From: an uncultured Eubacteriales bacterium
Lineage (GTDB): Bacteria; Bacillota; Clostridia; Monoglobales; Monoglobaceae
NCBI GenBank assembly: GCA_900550775.1
Contig: URTH01000122.1
Coordinates: 1 to 5,720 of the forward strand
Direction of reading: 5' to 3'
DNA: 5,720 nt
Shown here: positions 1-4,967 of the stretch, one piece after another
Layout of the letters: the number at the start of each line of letters is the position of its first letter
How positions within the stretch are numbered: the stretch's first letter is position 1
Position numbers and translations under genes: made by a program
The notes under the pieces: model-generated
Told to the model about the DNA's origin: nothing
Database searches by the model: none
Seen by the model: the letters and a program-made list of their open reading frames with translations, nothing else

Positions 1-10
1 GTGTTTGCGG

Positions 11-535
11 TTACTGCTGTGCCGGTGCCGATGCATCGGTATCGGGCTGCGGTGCCGGAACCTGCTGCTCGTGGCCGTCGCGGAGGCTGCTGCGGTTGTT
101 GCGGACGATGGCAACGCACTGCTCCATCTCCTTCATTGCGCCAAGGACAACCTTTTCTACCGTTTCAAGCAGGTTGTCGGAGTAGGTGTAGGCAGAATCG
201 GAAATTTCGATGGCCTCTTTGGTGGATTGTTCCATGATCTGCTTGCCGCGGACAACGGCCTGCTTGGTGATTTCGTTTTCGTCTACCATAGAAACGGCTT
301 TCTTCTCTACGGTCTTGATGATCTCGTCGGCCTCGGTCTGTGCCTCGTGCAGGATTCTCTGGCGTTCTTCCTTAATCCATTTTGCCTGCTTTAAATCCTC
401 CGGCAGCTTTAGCTTTAATTCCTGCAGGACGTCCAAAAGCTCGTCCCGTTCTAAAATACAGCGTCCGGAAAAGGGAACCGATGCTCCTTTTTCAATAATA
501 TCTTCTAATTCTGCCAACAATTCTAAAGCGTCCAT
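11..535 (-). CDS. Conserved coiled-coil protein of unknown function (often labelled ATPase / V-ATPase subunit H-like)
   Basis: A complete 174-residue protein that starts with ATG at 535 and ends with TAA at 11-13. A strong AGGAGG (546-551 on the plus map) lies 10 nt upstream of the start. No transmembrane segment or signal peptide is visible. Residues 1-45 contain a short conserved block (MDALELLAELEDIIEKG, then a P-F-S-G-R segment). Residues ~46-145 are charged and helix-forming, rich in E, K, A and Q, as in a coiled coil. The last ~18 residues are a low-complexity P/A/Q tail. I recall the same type of protein next to coaD in Clostridia, usually labelled 'ATPase' or 'V-type ATPase subunit H-like' because of its coiled coil; no ATP-binding motif is visible, so that label should not be taken literally. 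It is probably the third gene of the rsmD-coaD operon, 45 nt after coaD. A DivIVA-like structural role is possible but unsupported. The reading frame is secure; the function is unknown. Confidence 0.85.
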   Translation of the reverse strand: MDALELLAELEDIIEKGASVPFSGRCILERDELLDVLQELKLKLPEDLKQAKWIKEERQRILHEAQTEADEIIKTVEKKAVSMVDENEITKQAVVRGKQIMEQSTKEAIEISDSAYTYSDNLLETVEKVVLGAMKEMEQCVAIVRNNRSSLRDGHEQQVPAPQPDTDASAPAQQ

Positions 536-580
536 TTTGATAGTACCTCCTATAATATAAATTGAGATATGAAAATGCGG

Positions 581-1063
581 TCAGCAAGTCTGACACCGCT
601 CATTTATAACTGAAATCAAGCATTCCGGCACAAGGCCGTCCAGCGATCCGCCGTAGTGGGCAATCTCTTTCACGATGCTGGAGCTTAAAAACATGTAATC
701 CTTACTGGTGGGGATAAACAGGGTCTCAATCTCGCAGGATAGGGCATGATTTGTCAGCGCCATCTGAAATTCATATTCAAAATCCGACATCGCGCGGATT
801 CCCTTGATAATGATTTTGGCGTTTTCCTCCCGCATAAAATCGACCAGCAGGCCGGAGAAGGAACGCACCTCAACATTGGGATAGGCGGCCACCGCCTGTT
901 TTAGCATTGCCACCCGCTCATCCACGTGAAAGAGCGGTTTTTTTGCATGGTTAATCAAAACGGCAACCACAACCCGGTCAAACAATTTTGAGGCCCGTGC
1001 GATTACATCCAGATGACCGTTGGTACAGGGGTCAAAGCTACCGGGATATACAACTGTTTTCAT
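581..1063 (-). CDS. coaD: Phosphopantetheine adenylyltransferase (CoaD)
   Basis: Transfers AMP from ATP to 4'-phosphopantetheine to give dephospho-CoA, the penultimate step of coenzyme A synthesis, in the cytoplasm. The 160-residue product matches the family's usual ~160. It opens with the nucleotidyltransferase signature PGSFDPCTNGH (the TxGH form of HxGH), followed by KGIRAMSDFEYE near residue 87-98 and a C-terminal FLSSSIVKEIA block near 125-135, equivalent to the ISSTxxR motif that binds ATP phosphates. Two ATGs are adjacent, at 1066 and 1063. I prefer 1063: the AGGGG Shine-Dalgarno within the end of rsmD is 7 nt from it but only 4 nt from the upstream ATG, and the family usually begins M-K-x-x-Y-P-G-S-F-D-P. 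With the ATG at 1066 the protein has one more Met. The rsmD stop codon is a few bases away, so translation of the two is probably coupled. Confidence 0.97.
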   Translation of the reverse strand: MKTVVYPGSFDPCTNGHLDVIARASKLFDRVVVAVLINHAKKPLFHVDERVAMLKQAVAAYPNVEVRSFSGLLVDFMREENAKIIIKGIRAMSDFEYEFQMALTNHALSCEIETLFIPTSKDYMFLSSSIVKEIAHYGGSLDGLVPECLISVINERCQTC

Positions 1064-1067
1064 CATT

Positions 1068-1604
1068 TCACCCCTGTAATATGGTGAGCACGGTTTTGCC
1101 GTATGTGGCCGTACGCCTCACCGTATAATATGTATCATCGACCGTCTCGCCGTTTTTTTCACTCTCTGCCACGATAAGTCCGCCTTTTTTTAAAAGACCG
1201 CGCTGATGAATCAATGTGAGCGCCGGCTTCATATGACCCCGGTTATAAGGAGGATCCATAAGGATTAAATCAAAGTGCTGATCGCACCGGGACAAAAAAT
1301 CCTGTACGTTTTGCCGGTATAAGGCGGCCGATGCAGCCAGCTTTGCGTTTTGCAGATTTTCCTGTATGACGGAAAAAGAAGCCGGGTCGTTATCCACAAA
1401 GGTACAGTGCGTGCAGCGTCTGCTCAGACATTCGATCCCCAAGGCGCCGCTGCCGGAGAAAAGATCCAGCACCGCATCGCACGGCAGATGAAACTGGATG
1501 ATGTTAAACAGGGATTCCTTGACGCGGTCGGTGGTAGGGCGCGTGTGCAGCCCCTCCGGTGTTTTAAGCTGAAACCCTCTGCGAAGGCCGGAAATAATTC
1601 GCAA
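1068..1604 (-). CDS. rsmD: 16S rRNA (guanine(966)-N(2))-methyltransferase (RsmD)
   Basis: Methylates the N2 of G966 (E. coli numbering) in 16S rRNA during small-subunit assembly, using S-adenosylmethionine. The 178-residue protein has the family's N-terminal block MRIISGLRRG and TRPTTDRVKESLFN (21-34), SAM-binding motif I DLFSGSGALGIE (47-58), the acidic motif II VDND (70-73) and the catalytic DPPY (117-120), which marks N-methylation of an exocyclic amine. The start is TTG at 1604: no ATG or GTG in this frame gives the conserved MRIISG opening, and a GAGGGGG Shine-Dalgarno sits about 7 nt upstream. It is the first gene of the operon with coaD; the stop codon and the preferred coaD start are 4 nt apart. 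Transcription comes from the promoter at 1644-1672, giving a ~33-nt leader. Confidence 0.96.
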   Translation of the reverse strand: MRIISGLRRGFQLKTPEGLHTRPTTDRVKESLFNIIQFHLPCDAVLDLFSGSGALGIECLSRRCTHCTFVDNDPASFSVIQENLQNAKLAASAALYRQNVQDFLSRCDQHFDLILMDPPYNRGHMKPALTLIHQRGLLKKGGLIVAESEKNGETVDDTYYTVRRTATYGKTVLTILQG

Positions 1605-1643
1605 GAGAAAACCCCCTCATACATCCATAGATATACCCTGTAT

Positions 1644-1672
1644 ATCATAATATTTATCGGCCGATTTGTCAA
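1644..1672 (-). promoter_or_regulatory. Sigma-A promoter of the rsmD-coaD operon
   Basis: On the minus strand the -35 is a perfect TTGACA (1672-1667), the spacer is 17 bp, and the -10 is TATGAT (1649-1644), one mismatch from consensus. Start of transcription is expected near 1637, about 33 nt before the rsmD TTG. The spacer contains a 10-bp perfect palindrome, ATCGGCCGAT (1656-1665), which could be an operator. The promoter lies ~26 nt beyond the predicted 3' end of the upstream small RNA, so rsmD need not depend on read-through. Confidence 0.85.
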
Positions 1673-1697
1673 GTGCTTTTTTGTGTCTGTTTTGCAT

Positions 1698-1903
1698 AAA
1701 AGAAAAGCCCCCGCCGTGCCGTAATATGAGGTTTTGTAAAAACCTGGAAACCAGGTGGGAAAACGCCCGGAAACATTACAAGTCCACTGGATGCGTAAAG
1801 CATGAGGCATGTGCGCAATTCCCGGAGACAAAGCCCCTTTGTAAAAGTGTTGGTTTTACATTGTAACCTCGATTACGAACAGAGCAGGGAACAACTTCTC
1901 TCT
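1698..1903 (-). ncRNA. ssrS: 6S RNA (RNA polymerase-binding regulatory RNA)
   Basis: 6S RNA imitates an open promoter and binds sigma-A RNA polymerase, adjusting transcription in stationary phase. The region has no credible gene, starts 7 nt after a TATAAT box and ends in a U-rich tract (UUUUCUUUU, 1706-1698), giving ~206 nt, right for 6S. Seen pairings (minus-strand coordinates): a closing stem joining the 5' AGAGAAG...UCCC (1901-1887) to GGGGGCUUUUCUUU near the 3' end; an upper stem GAGGUU (1870-1865) with AACCUC (1733-1728); GUAAAACC (1859-1852) with GGUUUUUAC (1744-1736, one bulged U); and CCGGGAA (1825-1819) with UUUCCGG (1773-1767). The 5' strand of the open region reads UGUUCGUAAUCGAGG, close to E. 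coli 6S as I recall it (UGUUCGCAAGCGGG). Identity rests on this shape and motif recall; a covariance-model search with the Rfam 6S model would settle it. It could otherwise be another structured RNA. Confidence 0.72.
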
Positions 1904-1909
1904 GTTTCT

Positions 1910-1937
1910 ATTATAGCACGATTTCAGAGAAATACAA
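1910..1937 (-). promoter_or_regulatory. Extended -10 promoter of the 6S RNA
   Basis: On the minus strand a perfect TATAAT (1915-1910) is preceded by TGC, forming an extended -10 element (TGnTATAAT). A weak -35, TTGTAT (1937-1932), sits 16 bp upstream. The predicted start is A at about 1903, which places the 5' end exactly at the strand that closes the RNA's basal stem. Confidence 0.75.
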
Positions 1938-1992
1938 GTGTTTCGGCAAAGTTTTTTATAATTTTTTTAGTGCGGCATGCTTTTATTGCAGA

Positions 1993-2028
1993 GCGGTTAC
2001 AAAGAATTTACAATTTCTTTCAACCTGC
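1993..2028. repeat. Imperfect inverted repeat upstream of the mecA promoter
   Basis: GGTT (1995-1998) pairs with AACC (2022-2025) and AAAGAA (2001-2006) with TTCTTT (2015-2020), separated by a small asymmetric gap; two more G-C pairs form outside if one T is bulged. It ends 10 bp before the mecA -35. It is not followed by a U-tract on either strand, so it is not a good terminator. It may be a regulator-binding site or chance AT-rich symmetry. Confidence 0.3.
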
Positions 2029-2037
2029 GGTTTTGCA

Positions 2038-2065
2038 TTGCAATCTAAAAAAAATAAAGTATAAT
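2038..2065 (+). promoter_or_regulatory. Probable sigma-A promoter of mecA
   Basis: TTGCAA (2038-2043), a 16-bp A-rich spacer and a perfect TATAAT (2060-2065). Start expected near 2072, giving an ~86-nt leader. The -35 overlaps the small palindrome TTGCATTGCAA (2033-2043). Confidence 0.65.
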
Positions 2066-2157
2066 GGTACTTGGGCAAAGGTTTTTTGCATAAGTTTGCA
2101 TAGATATATCGTAAAATCCGAGGGGAGTCGGAATTGTGGCAGCGGAGGGAGAGCCAT

Positions 2158-2787
2158 ATGAGAATCGAAAAAGTGGACGAAAACAAAATAAAGGTATTGA
2201 TTGAGGACAACGAGGCAAAGCAGTGGAACATATCTTTTCAAAGCCTTTGCGAAAACACGCCGCAGATGCGCCGCGTGTTTCAGACGGCGGTTGCGCTTGC
2301 GGAGGAGAATATTGACTTTTCGGTCGATGGCGCCAAATTATTTGTAGAGGCCATCCATTCCGAGGCACCGTATGATTTTGGGATGCTGATTACCAGAGTT
2401 TGCAGCGAGGACGAGTTAAAACACGCGGTGAGAAGCTGCTCCTATCAGGGAAAGCTGCGTAAAACCCGTATGGAAATCACCAGGAGAAATCGATGCCAAA
2501 GGATGATTTATCGCTTTAATGAGTTTGAAAACGCTTGCAGAGCCGTTGGTGAAATGGCAGGACACTACCGCGGCGAAAGCCGACTTTATAAATATCAGGG
2601 GGCGTTTTATCTGCTGCTGGAGCTGTCTCTTGAGGACTCCGTGAAGGATATGGAGGCAGTTTTGGGAGAGTTTGGCCATGTGGTGCAAAACGGGCAGTAC
2701 ATGCACGGACGGCTGAACGAATACGGCAAGCTGATGATTCCGCGCAACGCGGTCGGCGTGATGGAAGAATATTTTTGCGTACGCTGA
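2158..2787 (+). CDS. mecA: Adaptor protein MecA (ClpC adaptor)
   Basis: MecA-type adaptors bind target proteins through the N-terminal domain and hand them to the ClpC unfoldase, part of the ClpCP protease, through the C-terminal domain; in Bacillus the best-known target is the competence regulator ComK. The 209-residue protein opens with the family hallmark MRIEKVDENKIKV and has the second N-terminal block EENIDFSVDGAKLFVEAI (49-66). A basic linker at ~99-115 leads to the ClpC-binding domain with YRFNEFENACRAVGEMA (118-134), LYKYQGAFYLLLE (143-155) and the closing LNEYGKLMIPRNAVGVMEEYF (186-206). Length fits the family (~210-220). The ATG at 2158 is preferred: GGAGGG (2144-2149) precedes it with good spacing and the family begins at MRIE. 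An in-frame TTG at 2134, with GGGGAG 6 nt upstream, would add eight residues. The gene is monocistronic, with its own promoter and a terminator at 2813-2839. Which proteins it targets here cannot be told. Confidence 0.93.
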   Translation: MRIEKVDENKIKVLIEDNEAKQWNISFQSLCENTPQMRRVFQTAVALAEENIDFSVDGAKLFVEAIHSEAPYDFGMLITRVCSEDELKHAVRSCSYQGKLRKTRMEITRRNRCQRMIYRFNEFENACRAVGEMAGHYRGESRLYKYQGAFYLLLELSLEDSVKDMEAVLGEFGHVVQNGQYMHGRLNEYGKLMIPRNAVGVMEEYFCVR

Positions 2788-2812
2788 TATTAGGCTAATC
2801 TTAAATGAAATG

Positions 2813-2839
2813 AAAAAGGCGCCGTGCGGCGCTTTTTTT
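2813..2839 (+). terminator. Intrinsic terminator of mecA
   Basis: GCGCC (2819-2823), loop GTGC, GGCGC (2828-2832), followed by seven T residues. The upstream A-run (2813-2817) can extend the stem into the U-tract. It lies 26 nt after the mecA stop. Beyond it, 2840-2960 shows no gene, repeat or RNA that I can support. Confidence 0.88.
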
Positions 2840-2960
2840 GATTGTGCCTTCCGGTTATGGGATAGGAACGGTAAAGTGTAAGAAGAACAAAGATGTTTGT
2901 AAAAATATGTCAAAAACAGACATTTTGTTTTGTGTATAATGCTGTATTTTGTTTTTACTA

Positions 2961-2989
2961 TTGCAAATGACGAAAATTTATGATATACT
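2961..2989 (+). promoter_or_regulatory. Sigma-A promoter of the riboswitch-symporter transcript
   Basis: TTGCAA (2961-2966), a 17-bp spacer and TATACT (2984-2989), preceded by TGA to give an extended -10. Start expected near 2995-2996, a few bases before the palindrome at 3002. A second TATAAT at 2935-2940 lacks a recognisable -35. Confidence 0.75.
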
Positions 2990-3001
2990 GTCACAGTTAT
3001 T

Positions 3002-3027
3002 TTAGTTTGCCGCGCGCGGCAAACTAA
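3002..3027. repeat. Perfect 26-bp palindrome between promoter and riboswitch
   Basis: Thirteen bases on each side of 3014/3015 are perfectly complementary, with core GCCGCGCGCGGC flanked by AGTTT and AAACT. It starts ~6 nt after the predicted transcription start and ends directly against the 5' strand of aptamer stem P1 (3028). As RNA it would be a very stable 5'-end hairpin; as DNA it could be an operator. There is no T-run, so it is not a terminator. Confidence 0.8.
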
Positions 3028-3163
3028 CTCTGGAGAGGCTCTGCGTTTCGGCAGAGCGCCGAAGGTGTACGGCGGATGGCAAATCCGTTAATCTCTCAGG
3101 CAAAAGGACAGAGATGCATAGGACTCTACCCTCTCCGGGAAAATGAAAAGGAGGGGTTTTTTT
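3026..3163 (+). promoter_or_regulatory. Glycine riboswitch (single aptamer) with terminator/RBS expression platform
   Basis: The aptamer has the family's conserved segments: CTCTGGAGAG (3028-3037), a GC-rich hairpin 3038-3044/3051-3057, GCGCCGAAGG (3056-3065), a second hairpin CGGAT-GGCAA-ATCCG (3073-3087), and CTCTCAGGCAAAAGGACAGAG (3093-3113, split here by role: CTCTC pairs with GAGAG; the AGAG end closes P1 with 3028-3031). Only one aptamer is present. The expression platform is a terminator: 3128-3136 pairs with 3150-3157 (one bulged U), loop 3137-3149, then a U-tract ending at 3163. The 3' arm holds the AGGAGG of the symporter gene, so the same hairpin would end transcription and hide the ribosome site. 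A competing 10-bp helix (3029-3038 with 3130-3139) can form only when the aptamer is unfolded. This predicts that glycine turns the gene off. Confidence 0.93.
3128..3163 (+). terminator. Riboswitch-controlled terminator overlapping the Shine-Dalgarno
   Basis: Left arm CCC-U-CUCC (3129-3136), right arm GGAGGGG (3150-3156), then seven T residues directly abutting the ATG at 3164. Terminated transcripts would stop just before the start codon. The right arm carries AGGAGG (3149-3154), so the folded hairpin also masks ribosome binding. Confidence 0.8.
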
Positions 3164-4720
3164 ATGCGATTTTTTAGAAAAAAATCGACGCGCAGGGGCG
3201 TGCTGCTGCTTAGCATCACCTTGCTGATCACACTTTTGACAACCTTTATGCTGACCGGCTGTCAAAAAATCGACAATGCGGACAATGCGCCGCTCACGTT
3301 TACGGGCATTCTGGGAAAGATCGACGATTTTGTTTGGGGAATCCCGTTGATCGTTCTGATTCTGGCTGCCGGAATTTTGCTGACGGTACGCGTTGGCGTT
3401 CTCCAGGTACATAAGCTTCCGCTGGCACTTAGGTATATGTTTGACAACGAAGAGGACGGCGAGGGTGAGGTTTCCAGCTTTGGCGCTTTGTGTACGGCGC
3501 TTTCCGCGACCATCGGCACCGGAAACATTGTCGGTGTTGCAACGGCGATTGCCGGCGGCGGACCGGGCGCACTCTTCTGGATGGAGTTTGCGGCATTTTT
3601 GGGCATGGCAACCAAATATGCCGAGGGACTTCTTGCCGTAAAGTATCGTAATATCGATGAAAACGGTAAGGCGCTTGGCGGTCCGTTCTATTATATCGAA
3701 AAGGGTATGGGTAAAAACTGGAAGTGGCTGGGCAAGCTGTTCGCCATCTTCGGTGTACTGGCCGGTCTTTTGGGTATCGGCACCATTACCCAGATTAACG
3801 GTATCACCTCGGCGGCACAAAACTTTTTTGATCCGCAAAACGCCCATGTGGCATTTACCATCGGCGGTACCGGCTATTCCTGGTCGATCGTCATTGCCGG
3901 CGTGCTGGTAACCTTTTTTGTGGCGTTGGTTGTCATCGGCGGCATCAAGCGGATTTCGAAGGTTTCTGAAATTATCGTACCGTTTATGGCGGTTCTGTAT
4001 TTTGTCTGCTGCATCATTTTGCTGATCGTAAACATCAAGGCGCTGCCGAGTGCCATTGTACTGGTTGTAAAATCGGCATTCTGCCCCAAGGCGGTCTTTG
4101 GCGGTGCGGCCGGTATCACGATAAAGATGGCAATGCAGAAGGGTATTGCGCGCGGTATCTTCTCGAATGAAGCAGGACTCGGCTCTGCGCCGATTGCGGC
4201 AGCGGCGGCCAAGACCAAAGAGCCGGTGCGCCAGGGTCTGGTTTGTATGACCGGTACCTTCTTTGATACCATCGTAATTTGTACCATGACCGGTCTGTCC
4301 ATCATTTTGACGGATACCTATAAAGAGGCGATGAACGGCACCTTAGCCGGTGCGGCAGTCACGACCGAGGCGTTTACACGCGGATTGCCTTTCTCCAACC
4401 ACATTTGTGCCTTTTTGCTGATGGTTTCGCTGATATTCTTTGCGTTTACCACGATTTTGGGCTGGGATTATTATTCCGAGCGCTGCCTGCAGTACCTGAT
4501 CGGCGACCGCAAGGGTGCGTTGATGGGCTATAAGATTTTGTACATTCTGGCTGTGCTGGTCGGCCCGTATCTGACAATTTCCTTTGTCTGGACGCTGGCG
4601 GATATCTTTAACGGTCTGATGGCGCTGCCAAACCTTGTGGCGCTGTTCGCACTGAGCGGCGTTGTCGCGAAGGAGACCAAGGCGTACTTTGGAAAATTGG
4701 AGAATCAGAAGCTGAAATAG
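3164..4720 (+). CDS. AGCS-family sodium:amino acid (alanine/glycine) symporter
   Basis: A cytoplasmic-membrane carrier that imports small neutral amino acids with Na+; the glycine riboswitch ahead of it suggests glycine and/or alanine as substrate. The 518-residue protein has the family blocks SATIGTGNIVGVATAI (114-129), GGPGALFWMEFAAFLGMATK (132-151) and KGIARGIFSNEAGLGSAP (326-343), with about 11 hydrophobic segments. The ATG at 3164 is chosen because AGGAGG ends 9 nt before it; the in-frame ATG at 3143 lies upstream of that site, inside the terminator loop. Unusually, residues 1-33 look like a lipoprotein signal: basic MRFFRKKSTRR, a hydrophobic stretch, then the lipobox LTGC with Cys33, followed by a polar linker to ~50 before the first carrier helix. 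Lipidation at Cys33 would leave the N-terminus outside, the topology known for this family. Substrate choice is not readable from sequence alone. A terminator follows at once. Confidence 0.93.
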   Translation: MRFFRKKSTRRGVLLLSITLLITLLTTFMLTGCQKIDNADNAPLTFTGILGKIDDFVWGIPLIVLILAAGILLTVRVGVLQVHKLPLALRYMFDNEEDGEGEVSSFGALCTALSATIGTGNIVGVATAIAGGGPGALFWMEFAAFLGMATKYAEGLLAVKYRNIDENGKALGGPFYYIEKGMGKNWKWLGKLFAIFGVLAGLLGIGTITQINGITSAAQNFFDPQNAHVAFTIGGTGYSWSIVIAGVLVTFFVALVVIGGIKRISKVSEIIVPFMAVLYFVCCIILLIVNIKALPSAIVLVVKSAFCPKAVFGGAAGITIKMAMQKGIARGIFSNEAGLGSAPIAAAAAKTKEPVRQGLVCMTGTFFDTIVICTMTGLSIILTDTYKEAMNGTLAGAAVTTEAFTRGLPFSNHICAFLLMVSLIFFAFTTILGWDYYSERCLQYLIGDRKGALMGYKILYILAVLVGPYLTISFVWTLADIFNGLMALPNLVALFALSGVVAKETKAYFGKLENQKLK

Positions 4721-4730
4721 AGAAAATTCG

Positions 4731-4770
4731 ACCCCTTTTTGAAATTTTTTCAAAAAGGGGTTGCTTTTTT
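4731..4770 (+). terminator. Intrinsic terminator of the symporter gene
   Basis: CCCCTTTTTGAAA (4732-4744) pairs perfectly with TTTCAAAAAGGGG (4748-4760) around a TTT loop; A4731-T4761 adds a fourteenth pair. A T-rich tail (TTGCTTTTTT) follows. The first bases of that tail are also the -35 of the next promoter. Confidence 0.9.
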
Positions 4771-4789
4771 GAAATAACTGTGCTACAAT
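4761..4789 (+). promoter_or_regulatory. Sigma-A promoter of the aroF leader transcript
   Basis: TTGCTT (4761-4766), a 17-bp spacer and TACAAT (4784-4789), preceded by TGC to give an extended -10. Start expected near 4796. The -35 lies inside the tail of the preceding terminator, so the two units are packed without spare sequence. Confidence 0.7.
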
Positions 4790-4840
4790 GCCTGTAATGA
4801 TTTTGCAAGATCAAAAAATGCAGAGAGGAATTACAGGCAT
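4788..4840. repeat. 11-bp perfect inverted repeat spanning the aroF-leader start region
   Basis: ATGCCTGTAAT (4788-4798) and ATTACAGGCAT (4830-4840) are exact reverse complements with centres 42 bp apart, about four helical turns. The left arm covers the end of the -10 and the predicted start site; the right arm ends inside the leader-peptide ATG. Most of the left arm would not be transcribed from the predicted start, so a DNA operator is more likely than an RNA hairpin. Confidence 0.6.
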
Positions 4841-4967
4841 GAACGGGTTAAAAAACATCATAGCAACCGCAGCATATTATTTTGTCTTTAGCTTTAGCTT
4901 TTTTGGCTACGGCTATTTTGCTATGAACAGTTTTAAAACTTCCTTTGAGCCTGGACTTGCTGCGTAA
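4839..4967 (+). CDS. Phe/Tyr-rich leader peptide of aroF (attenuator sensor)
   Basis: A 42-residue open frame, ATG 4839 to TAA 4965-4967, with a modest Shine-Dalgarno (AGAGG, ending at 4828, 10 nt before the ATG). Residues 13-27 read YYFVFSFSFFGYGYF: 10 of 15 are Phe or Tyr, and 12 of 42 overall. All eight Phe codons are TTT. No Trp is present. The stretch could pass for a membrane helix, but its place in a short leader, directly before a strong terminator and aroF, fits a leader peptide whose translation reports Phe- and Tyr-tRNA charging, as pheL does for enteric pheA. The codon run lies at 4875-4919, before an antiterminator strand at 4940-4953 which is itself within the frame; the stop codon sits 24 nt before the terminator. 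An in-frame ATG at 4818 lacks a ribosome site. The peptide probably has no function of its own; a small membrane protein is the alternative. Confidence 0.8.
   Translation: MNGLKNIIATAAYYFVFSFSFFGYGYFAMNSFKTSFEPGLAA

Noticed and set aside
1424..1831. Frames overlapping the 1605-1903 region on either strand
   Set aside because: They overlap rsmD or the structured RNA, resemble no family, and lack ribosome sites.
2907..2922. ATGTC/GACAT inverted repeat before the symporter promoter
   Set aside because: Only 5 bp in AT-rich sequence; within chance expectation.
2935..2940. TATAAT as an additional promoter for the symporter transcript
   Set aside because: No recognisable -35 at 16-18 bp; the promoter at 2961-2989 is better placed and more complete.
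2416..2994. Minus-strand frame opposite mecA
   Set aside because: Shadow of mecA; it runs through the mecA terminator and the next promoter.
3002..3115. Tandem glycine aptamers
   Set aside because: Only one set of conserved aptamer segments is present; the upstream space is filled by the palindrome.
3002..3847. Long minus-strand frame opposite the symporter gene
   Set aside because: It mirrors the symporter codons, has low-complexity composition, no ribosome site, and covers the riboswitch; the plus-strand gene is certain.
4788..4840. The 53-bp inverted repeat as a miniature mobile element
   Set aside because: No flanking target-site duplication, and the arms coincide with promoter and start-codon elements.
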